From NCBI GenBank assembly GCA_045126975.1, contig JBGVPL010000028.1, positions 1 to 64,000 of the forward strand: a stretch of 64,000 nt of DNA, read 5' to 3'. The translations under genes and the position numbers were made by a program. Below the pieces are notes generated by a model that was given only the letters and a program-made list of their open reading frames with translations, ran no database searches and was not told where the DNA came from. The stretch is from Aphodosoma sp045126975. GTDB lineage: Bacteria; Bacteroidota; Bacteroidia; Bacteroidales; Paludibacteraceae. Positions 57,290 to 64,000 of the stretch are shown piece after piece; the stretch's first letter is position 1, and every line of letters starts with the position of its first letter.

Positions 57290-60253
57290 ATGAAAAACAA
57301 AATTTTTGCAACGCTTGTGGTGCTTTTGGCTGCAACTGCAAGTATTTTTGCTCAAACCATCAATCATGGTCATGGGCTTCAAGAGTACAAGCTTGAAAAT
57401 GGCTTGACAGTATTCCTTTGGGAAGACAAAGATGCAACAGACGTACACGGTCGCGTGGTTTGTCGTGCTGGTGCAGTAGATGAACCATCTGATTATTCAG
57501 GTCTTGCTCACTACCTCGAACACATGTTGTTTAAAGGTACTGACAAAATTGGTGCAATTGACTGGGAAAAAGAGAAACCTCTTTATGAACAAATCATTGC
57601 GCTTTACAATGAATTTAATGCAGAAACAGACGAAGCTAAACGTCTTGAATTAATTAAAAAAATCAATGAAGTATCGTTGGAAGCAGCTCAATATGGTGCA
57701 ACAGACGATTTCTCTAACCTTACAGAAAGCTATGGTGGTGACAACTTGAATGCGTTTACATCATACGACCTTACTGCTTATTTCAATACATTCCCAGCAG
57801 GTGCATTGGAAAAATGGTTGGAAATCAACTCTGAACGTTTGTTGAACCCAGTGTTCCGTTCATTCCAAGCTGAGCTTGAAAACGTATATGAAGAGTTTAA
57901 TATGTATCAAGATGATCTCGGTACTCACCAACGTCAATTCTTGTTTGGTAATGTCTATAAAGGTACTCCATACGAACGTGACGTTATCGGTTATCAACAT
58001 CACTTGAAAAACCCTTCACTTTCAAAACTTATCGAATTCTTTCAAACATGGTATGTGCCTAACAACATGTGTTTGATGCTTGTAGGTAATTTTGACGCAG
58101 AATCAGCAAAACCACTTATCGCTGAAAAATTTGGTCGTCTTCAACCAAAAGAATTGCCTGCTCGTGCAAAATTTGAAGATACTAAAATTACAGGTGACGA
58201 AAAATATAAAGCAAAATTGGGCTATTCACCACAAGTATATTGGGTGTATCCAGGTATTAAAAAAGGTGATAAAGACGAATTGGCACTTAATGTAGCATGT
58301 CAACTTTTGAACAATGGTCACAACACTGGTCTTCTCGACAAATTGATGCTTGACAACACATTGTCAACTGCATACGTTTCTCTTGACTCTCGTCGTGAAG
58401 CAGGTCGTATTATGATTATTGGTGTGCCTTACTATGATGTAGCACAACGTACATTTGAAACATTTGGTCAAACTCAACGTTATATCACTAAAGAGATTGA
58501 TAAACTTCGTAACGAACAAACAATTCCTGATTGGTTGTTCAAATCAGTGAAAGACCAATTATTGCAAGGTTATACAACTCAATTTGAGTCAAATGATGCT
58601 CGCGTAAATATGGTTACTTATTCGTTTGCTTACGGCGAAGGTATTGATGCTTATTTGAATGAAGATAAAGCAATTCAAGCAATCACAAAAGCAGATGTTG
58701 TGCGTGTAATCAACAAATATCTTCCTGCAGATGCTAAATGTATGACTCTTGAAATGACAGAGGGTGATCCTAAAAAGAATAAATTGGCTAAACCAGCGAT
58801 CAAACCTCTCGATCCTCCTAAAGGTGTAGAGACTCCATACGCTAAAGAATTCAAACAAATTCCTGTAACACCACAAGTTGAAATTTTTAACGATTTTGCA
58901 GAGGTTACAGAACGTGAACTTTACAAAAACGTGAAATTGTTCTATACACCTAACACTAAAAACAACGTGTTCTCTCTTACTTTGAAATATGGTGTAGGTA
59001 CACACGAAATGCCAAAACTTCAATATGCAGCTTCGTTGATGAACACAGCAGGTATGATGCCTAACCTTGATGCTCAAACTGTTCGTCGTCAATATTCAGA
59101 ACTTGGTGCTACATTTGGTTTCAGCGTATCAGAAAGTTATTTCTATATCACAGTTTATGGTGAAGAGGAAAATTTGGATGCTATCCTTGCTCTTCTTTCA
59201 AAACACGTGATGATGCCTAATCTTGACGACAAACAAATCAAATCGGTAGTTTCTAATGCGTACTGGAGCCGTTATTCAGAAAAACGTAATCCTAATACAG
59301 TGGCTTCTGCATTGCTCGAATATGTGCTTTATGGCGAAAATTCACACTATATCGACCGTATTCCAATGGAAGAACTTTATAAGTATTCTGTAACACCAGA
59401 TGGTGAAATTATTGAAAACTACTTGGTTAACAAAACTAACCTTACAACTACAATTCAAGAGGCATTTGGTTATGCTGTAGATATTCACTATTGCGGTCAA
59501 AAACCAATTGATGAAGTAGCAAAATCAATGAACGCTATCCCAATGAAAGAGCGTATGGTGGATACTAAATCTCCATTCTTCCGTGAACGTAAAACATACG
59601 ACAAAACTAATGTTATGTTCCTTGCTGATAGCAAAGTGCAACAAGCAAAAGTTTATTTCTATGTAAATTCTAATCCATACGATATCAAAGAAGATGTAGG
59701 TTACGACGCATTCAATCAATACTTCTCAGGTGGTTTTAGCGGTCTTGTTATGAACGAAATTCGTGAAAAACGTTCAATGGCTTATACTGCATACGGTTAT
59801 GTTTCTACTCCAGCTCTTCCTGGTAAAGATTCTTACCTCTTTGGTTATGTAGGTACACAAGGCGACAAAGTGGCTGATGCAGTAGATGTATTTATGGGCT
59901 TGTTGTCAGATATGCCTGCTCCTGAAAATGAAGCAGAACGTATGGAAAATATTCGTACTTATCTCCACCAATCAGCGTTGACAGCTAAACCTGATATGCG
60001 TGATAAGAGTCAAGTATTTGAACAATGGAAAAAACTTGGTTATACAGAAGACCCAGCTAAAGTGAATATGACTGCAGTTGATAATCTTACATACGATGAA
60101 ATTAAAGCATTCTATGAAAAGAATATTAAAGGCAAACCAGTTACTATTGTAATCGTTGGTGATCCTAAAACAATTGACCAAAAAGCACTTAAAGCTAAAT
60201 GGGGTAAAATTACAAAAGTATCTCCAACTAAATTGTTTAAAGGAGGACTTTAA
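57290..60253 (+). CDS. M16 family zinc peptidase (insulinase-like), secreted
   Basis: The 987-residue protein has a signal peptide (KNKIFATLVVLLAATASIFAQ), the inverted zinc motif HYLEH (in GLAHYLEHMLFKG, about residue 80), and the catalytic helix Glu in ELENVYEEFNMY. Length suits a two-pair, single-chain M16 peptidase, probably periplasmic or outer-membrane associated. Codon usage is cleaner and richer in C-ending codons than in its neighbours, suggesting high expression. It contains no heptamer insertion. ATG 57284 is an alternative start. Confidence 0.9.
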   Translation: MKNKIFATLVVLLAATASIFAQTINHGHGLQEYKLENGLTVFLWEDKDATDVHGRVVCRAGAVDEPSDYSGLAHYLEHMLFKGTDKIGAIDWEKEKPLYEQIIALYNEFNAETDEAKRLELIKKINEVSLEAAQYGATDDFSNLTESYGGDNLNAFTSYDLTAYFNTFPAGALEKWLEINSERLLNPVFRSFQAELENVYEEFNMYQDDLGTHQRQFLFGNVYKGTPYERDVIGYQHHLKNPSLSKLIEFFQTWYVPNNMCLMLVGNFDAESAKPLIAEKFGRLQPKELPARAKFEDTKITGDEKYKAKLGYSPQVYWVYPGIKKGDKDELALNVACQLLNNGHNTGLLDKLMLDNTLSTAYVSLDSRREAGRIMIIGVPYYDVAQRTFETFGQTQRYITKEIDKLRNEQTIPDWLFKSVKDQLLQGYTTQFESNDARVNMVTYSFAYGEGIDAYLNEDKAIQAITKADVVRVINKYLPADAKCMTLEMTEGDPKKNKLAKPAIKPLDPPKGVETPYAKEFKQIPVTPQVEIFNDFAEVTERELYKNVKLFYTPNTKNNVFSLTLKYGVGTHEMPKLQYAASLMNTAGMMPNLDAQTVRRQYSELGATFGFSVSESYFYITVYGEEENLDAILALLSKHVMMPNLDDKQIKSVVSNAYWSRYSEKRNPNTVASALLEYVLYGENSHYIDRIPMEELYKYSVTPDGEIIENYLVNKTNLTTTIQEAFGYAVDIHYCGQKPIDEVAKSMNAIPMKERMVDTKSPFFRERKTYDKTNVMFLADSKVQQAKVYFYVNSNPYDIKEDVGYDAFNQYFSGGFSGLVMNEIREKRSMAYTAYGYVSTPALPGKDSYLFGYVGTQGDKVADAVDVFMGLLSDMPAPENEAERMENIRTYLHQSALTAKPDMRDKSQVFEQWKKLGYTEDPAKVNMTAVDNLTYDEIKAFYEKNIKGKPVTIVIVGDPKTIDQKALKAKWGKITKVSPTKLFKGGL

Positions 60254-60287
60254 TTAGAGTACAGATAACAGAGTACTGATAATAGAT

Positions 60288-60322
60288 AGAGGCGCAAAAA
60301 TATTTTGCGCCTCTGTTTTTTT
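60288..60322 (+). terminator. Terminator after the M16 peptidase
   Basis: AGAGGCGCAAAA (60288-60299) pairs with TTTTGCGCCTCT (60303-60314), followed by GTTTTTTTT. Confidence 0.9.
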
Positions 60323-60369
60323 TATGAGTTTTTTATAATTTTTGGCATGGTAGTATAAAAATAAATTTG

Positions 60370-60377
60370 TATATTTG
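60370..60377 (+). promoter_or_regulatory. -7 box upstream of the 7TM-HD gene
   Basis: TATATTTG, 22 bp before the ATG; no well-spaced -33 element. Confidence 0.45.
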
Positions 60378-60399
60378 CAAATTGTAAAATTGTGTCTTT

Positions 60400-62520
60400 A
60401 TGAAGGGAAAAATTGTTTCATTAAATATTCGATATGTAGTTTATATCGTCAGCCTTATATTGTCGGTAGTAGCTATTTATTTTTTATTGCCAAAAGAAGA
60501 TAATTTCGATCGTTATTTTGAAATTGGTAAGCCTTGGACTTATGAAATGGTGATAGCTCCGAAAGATTTTGCTATTTATAAGTCGGATGAACAACTTGAG
60601 AAGGAGCAGGCTGAGGCACTGAAGGCACTTGAGCCATATTTAATTAATTCACAATTTGCAATTCACAATTCACAATTATTTGCTAATAGTCAAAAAAAAT
60701 CTTTGTCGGATCGTGAAAAGAATTGGTTGGTTAATGTCTTTAATGAAGTGTATGAAGTTGGGGTTGTTTCGTTGCAAGATAAACAAGAGTTGGAACGTTT
60801 AGGAGTTGAAAAGGTTATTGTTTTGGAGGGGAATAGTGTGAGGGGAAAAGTGTTGTTGGATGATATTTTTACGCCTAAAACAGCGTATGATTATATTTTG
60901 GCGAAAGCGAGTGTGGAGGCTTGGATTGATGATAATTTATTAAGGGCTTCTAATATTGCAGAGTATATTGAACCTAATGTTTCAATTGATAGGGGTAAGA
61001 CTGATCAAGCAATTCAGATAATTGTTGATGGAGTGATGTTGACTTCGGGAATGGTGCAAAAGGGAGAAAAAATTATTGATAAAGGAGAAGTTGTAACGGA
61101 AGAATCTTATCAGATATTGAAATCGTTGCAACGTGTAGTTGATGGAGAGGAGCTTGCTAAAAATGATAATGTTTGGAAAATAGTAGGAGACATAGCTCTG
61201 ATTGTAGTTATGCTCGTTTTGCTTGTAGCCTACTTTGTGTTGTTTCGTCCGAAGGTTCTTGATTCAATACGTGCCACAGAGTTTATGATATTGATGATGT
61301 TAGGTATGTTGGGTTTGTTGGCTTTGGTGAGACAGTATATAGGGCTAAATGAGTATATAGTGCCTTTTGCAATGTTGCCATTGGTAGTTAGAGTGTTCTT
61401 TGATTCGCGTACAGCCCTTTATGTGCATATTATTACTGTGTTGCTTGCGGCCCAAATGGTGCCTGATGCCACTGAATTTGTTGTGTTGCAGATATTGGTG
61501 GGTATGGCTGCGGTGTCAAGTCTTAAAGACATGAATTCACGTTCGCAACTTGTGCAGTCGGCGTTGTTGATTTTTGGAGTATATGTAGTGTCGTTTGTTG
61601 CTTTAGAATTGTCAAGGGGGTTAGATATTGAGGATGTTGATTGGTCAATGTTATTGGTTTTTGCATTGAATTCTGTAGCATTGTTGTTTGCATACGGGTT
61701 GATATTTATTATAGAGAAATTATTCGGATTTCTTAGTGAAGTTACATTGGTTGAACTTTCAAATATCAACAGTCCGTTGTTGATGGAGTTTAGTGAGAAG
61801 TGTCCGGGTACGTTTCAACATGTGTTGCAAGTAAGTAATTTGGCTGTAGAAGTGGCAAAAAAAGTGGGAGCTAATGCTTTACTTGTTCGTACTGGTGCAT
61901 TATATCATGATTTGGGCAAAATGGTTAATCCAATGTATTATACTGAAAACCAAACAGGAGTGAATCCACTGAATGAATTGCCATACGAGGAGGCTGCTCA
62001 GGTGATTATATCTCATGTTCAAGAGGGTGTGAAAATTGCAGAAAGATATAATTTGCCTTATCAGATAATAGAGTTTATTTTGATGCATCATGGTTGTAGT
62101 AAGGTGAAATATTTTTATAATTCATTTAAAAATAAATATCCTGATAGAGAGATTGATGAGCGTAAGTTTACTTATCCAGGACCTCTACCTTCGACTAAAG
62201 AGACTGCGATATTGATGATGTCGGATGCAGTAGAGGCTGCGTCTCGTAGTTTGAAATCTTACGACGAAGAGTCGATTGCTAAATTGGTAGAGGGGGTGGT
62301 AAATGGACAAATTGCTGATGGACAGTTTAGAAATTCGCCGATATCTTTTAGAGATGTTGAGGTGGCAAAGCGGGTGTTTGTTGAAAAATTACAAAATATT
62401 TACCATACTCGTATTCAATATCCTGAATTGAAAAATAAGAAAGAAGAGAAAGGTGCTTTGGGAGAAATAAATAAAACATTGAAAAGAGTACGTTCTCCTT
62501 ATAGATTTCAAAAAAAATAA
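60400..62520 (+). CDS. 7TM-HD cyclic-di-AMP phosphodiesterase-like protein (PgpH/YqfF family)
   Basis: The 706-residue protein has an N-terminal membrane anchor, an extracytoplasmic 7TMR-HDED domain, seven membrane segments (about residues 265-450) and a cytosolic HD domain: HVLQVSNLAVEVAKKVG, GALYHDLGKMVNPMYYTENQ, HHGCSKVKYFYNSF. The family (Listeria PgpH) hydrolyses c-di-AMP. A heptamer array (60645-60684) encodes NSQFAIHNSQLFANSQ in the extracytoplasmic part. Confidence 0.9.
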   Translation: MKGKIVSLNIRYVVYIVSLILSVVAIYFLLPKEDNFDRYFEIGKPWTYEMVIAPKDFAIYKSDEQLEKEQAEALKALEPYLINSQFAIHNSQLFANSQKKSLSDREKNWLVNVFNEVYEVGVVSLQDKQELERLGVEKVIVLEGNSVRGKVLLDDIFTPKTAYDYILAKASVEAWIDDNLLRASNIAEYIEPNVSIDRGKTDQAIQIIVDGVMLTSGMVQKGEKIIDKGEVVTEESYQILKSLQRVVDGEELAKNDNVWKIVGDIALIVVMLVLLVAYFVLFRPKVLDSIRATEFMILMMLGMLGLLALVRQYIGLNEYIVPFAMLPLVVRVFFDSRTALYVHIITVLLAAQMVPDATEFVVLQILVGMAAVSSLKDMNSRSQLVQSALLIFGVYVVSFVALELSRGLDIEDVDWSMLLVFALNSVALLFAYGLIFIIEKLFGFLSEVTLVELSNINSPLLMEFSEKCPGTFQHVLQVSNLAVEVAKKVGANALLVRTGALYHDLGKMVNPMYYTENQTGVNPLNELPYEEAAQVIISHVQEGVKIAERYNLPYQIIEFILMHHGCSKVKYFYNSFKNKYPDREIDERKFTYPGPLPSTKETAILMMSDAVEAASRSLKSYDEESIAKLVEGVVNGQIADGQFRNSPISFRDVEVAKRVFVEKLQNIYHTRIQYPELKNKKEEKGALGEINKTLKRVRSPYRFQKK
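60645..60684 (+). repeat. In-frame heptamer array in the 7TM-HD gene
   Basis: TCACAAT, TTGCAAT, TCACAAT, TCACAAT; read as NSQFAIHNSQL. Confidence 0.9.
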
Positions 62521-62529
62521 TATTTTGTT

Positions 62530-62685
62530 ATGTCTTTGATTAGAGTTTTATTAGCTATTATATTTCCTCCTTTGGCAGTTGTAGATAAAGGTTGTGGATC
62601 TTTTTTGATAATCTTTATTCTTACTTGCCTTGGTTGGATTCCGGGCGTGATTGGGGCGTTGATTATTTTGAATAAAAATGAATAA
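62530..62685 (+). CDS. YqaE/Pmp3 family membrane protein
   Basis: The 51-residue protein has two membrane segments: LIRVLLAIIFPPLAVVDKG and FLIIFILTCLGWIPGVIGALIIL, the Pmp3/UPF0057 pattern. The family is associated with stress and membrane-potential control. It lies 9 bp after the 7TM-HD gene and overlaps the start of gldG by 8 bases, so the three are probably one operon. Confidence 0.87.
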   Translation: MSLIRVLLAIIFPPLAVVDKGCGSFLIIFILTCLGWIPGVIGALIILNKNE

Positions 62686-64000
62686 AAAAATATTAAATAA
62701 TAGTCTTGTATCTCGTGTCTCGTATCTCGTGTCTCTGATAATAGTTTTGGTGTTGATTTTCACTAAAACACTATATTTTCGTATCGATTTAACAGAAGAG
62801 GGACGTTATTCTTTGTCTGATGCATCAAAGGATTTGGTGGCGGAGATAAGCGAACCATTAACAGTGAAGTTGTATCTTGATGGTGATCTTGATGCAAATA
62901 TGCTTCGTTTGCGTCGCTCGACTGAAGATTTGGTGCGTGAGCTTAATATGTATGCCTCAGAGCAACTTGTGATTGAAAATTATAATCCTAATAGTGCTAC
63001 TACTGATGAGGAACGATATGCCGAATATGCAGAGTTGGAGGAGCGAGGTTTGCGAGGAATGAGTGTTACTATTCGGGAGCGTGGAGGGAAGATGTCGGAA
63101 CAGGTGATATTCCCTTGGGCTGAGGTGTGTAGTAGTCGTGATACTATGGCTATATGTTTGATGCAACCTTCTTCGCAAAAATCGGGTGAAGTTGCAGTTA
63201 ACAATGCTATTGCTGATTTGGAATATCTGTTTGTTGATGCAATACGAGTTCTTAATCGTAAAGAGATTCGTAAAGTGGCATTTATTGAAGGGCATGGCGA
63301 ATTGGCAGAAGAATATACGTATGATGCAAGTGGTGCATTAAGTCGATATTTTCAAGTTGATAGAGGTGTGATTGGTATAGATGCTTCAGTGCTTGATTCT
63401 TATGATGCTATTATTGTAGCAAAGCCTATGACGGCTTATAGTGAAAGTGATAAGTTTATTATTGACCAATATATAATGCGAGGAGGACGAGTGTTGTGGT
63501 TGTTAGATGGTGCGCAAATGTCGAATGATATGTTGGCTGAAGGGGGGGCAACTCCATTGATTGAGTTGGATGTGAATTTGAATGATATGTTGTTTCGTTA
63601 TGGTGTGCGTTTGACACCTACGGTGGTGGAAGATATGCAGTGTGCGTATATGCCAGTTAATGTAGCTCGTCCGGGCGAAGAACCTCGCTTTGAACCAATA
63701 CCTTGGTTTTATATGCCATTGTTGCAAGGTTCTCCATATCATCCGATTACTAAAACATTGCAGGCTGTGAAGGCTGATTTTGCTTCAGGAATTGAAATTG
63801 TAGGTGATACTGCAGGTGTACGTAAAGAGGTGTTGTTGATTACAAGTAATGCAAGTCATGTGAATATGGCTCCGACTGAAATTGATGTGATGGATGCTAT
63901 AAATATTGAACCTAAAGAGTATTTTACGACTCAGTATGTACCTATTGCTGTGGCTTTAGAGGGTAAATTTGAATCGATATATAAGCATCGTATGGCACCT
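62678..64000 (+). CDS. GldG-like ABC transporter auxiliary protein (partial, runs off the window)
   Basis: The frame is open from ATG 62678 to the window end (441 codons). The N-terminal membrane helix is followed by LYFRIDLTEEGRYSLSDASKDLVAEISEPLTVKLYLDGDL, VIENYNPNSATTDEE, FIEGHGELAEEYTYDASGALSRYF and IIVAKPMTAYSESDKFIIDQYIMRGGRVLWLLDG, the ABC_transp_aux/GldG pattern. GldG works with GldA and GldF in gliding and secretion-related complexes of Bacteroidota. The usual gldF partner is not upstream here. A heptamer array encodes LVSRVSYLVSL in the first membrane helix. Confidence 0.87.
   Translation, partial: MNKKILNNSLVSRVSYLVSLIIVLVLIFTKTLYFRIDLTEEGRYSLSDASKDLVAEISEPLTVKLYLDGDLDANMLRLRRSTEDLVRELNMYASEQLVIENYNPNSATTDEERYAEYAELEERGLRGMSVTIRERGGKMSEQVIFPWAEVCSSRDTMAICLMQPSSQKSGEVAVNNAIADLEYLFVDAIRVLNRKEIRKVAFIEGHGELAEEYTYDASGALSRYFQVDRGVIGIDASVLDSYDAIIVAKPMTAYSESDKFIIDQYIMRGGRVLWLLDGAQMSNDMLAEGGATPLIELDVNLNDMLFRYGVRLTPTVVEDMQCAYMPVNVARPGEEPRFEPIPWFYMPLLQGSPYHPITKTLQAVKADFASGIEIVGDTAGVRKEVLLITSNASHVNMAPTEIDVMDAINIEPKEYFTTQYVPIAVALEGKFESIYKHRMAP
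62704..62736 (+). repeat. In-frame heptamer array in the gldG-like gene
   Basis: TCTTGTA, TCTCGTG, TCTCGTA, TCTCGTG, TCTC; read SLVSRVSYLVSL at the start of the membrane helix. Confidence 0.9.

Overview
The window comes from an AT-rich Bacteroidota genome, most likely order Bacteroidales. The evidence is the promoter architecture (TTTG, about 20 bp, TAnnTTTG), the absence of Shine-Dalgarno sites before most genes, and lineage-typical genes: GldG-like protein, DUF4271-hemD-rnpA-yidD, DUF2851, 7TM-HD phosphodiesterase, Wzi-type capsule protein, and paired M16 and M6 secreted peptidases.

Layout. 1-1.4 kb holds the 5S rRNA end of an rRNA operon, a lone acyltransferase and a CAT-anticodon tRNA. 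About 2.4-38.7 kb is one large capsule/O-antigen type locus on the + strand. It contains two lipid-carrier initiating sugar transferases, nucleotide-sugar enzymes (WbpA-, WbpE- and WbpB-like), a Wzx flippase, a Wzy-like polymerase, a pyruvyl-transferase pair, nine glycosyltransferase genes' worth of assembly functions (five GT2, one rhamnosyltransferase-like GT2 among them, three GT4), acyl/acetyl-transferases, an APH-fold kinase, a kinase-like P-loop protein and a Wzi-like outer-membrane protein. Interleaved with these are genes that do not make polysaccharide: two AAA_14/DUF4143 ATPases, an AAA_21-like ATPase with a small partner, a YhcG/DUF1016 nuclease-like protein, a Fic protein, two GxxExxY proteins and a four-helix-bundle (23S intervening-sequence type) protein. 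Many carry their own private repeats. About 39-64 kb is core genome: M16 and M6 peptidases, an AI-2E family permease, a RelA/SpoT homolog, CinA, hemD, rnpA, yidD, prfC, a DMT exporter, DUF2851, DUF2975 plus an HTH regulator, a second M16 peptidase, 7TM-HD, Pmp3 and GldG (cut by the window end).

The most striking hidden structure is a genome-wide family of degenerate tandem heptamers (units such as GACTATT, GGAATAG, GTTAGGA, CACAATT, ACGAGAC, GTCAACA). They lie between genes but also in frame inside ordinary genes (cinA, relA/spoT homolog, the 7TM-HD gene, gldG, M6 peptidase, Wzi-like, glycosyltransferases), and they build parts of two signal peptides and several C-termini. They resemble the short tandem heptamer repeats described in heterocystous cyanobacteria. 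In some places two inverted arrays enclose a short spacer; in one place they enclose the four-helix-bundle gene. The two GxxExxY genes are likewise bracketed by inverted repeats, and one of those repeat families also occurs as an empty hairpin. This suggests small repeat-bounded gene cassettes.

Other regulatory structure: both AAA_14 ATPase genes are preceded by private direct repeats at 32-34 bp spacing; the Fic promoter contains one of two matching dyads; and an identical 21-bp dyad sits at the same distance upstream of two promoters 14 kb apart. All functional assignments rest on reading the sequence and on family knowledge; no database search was run.
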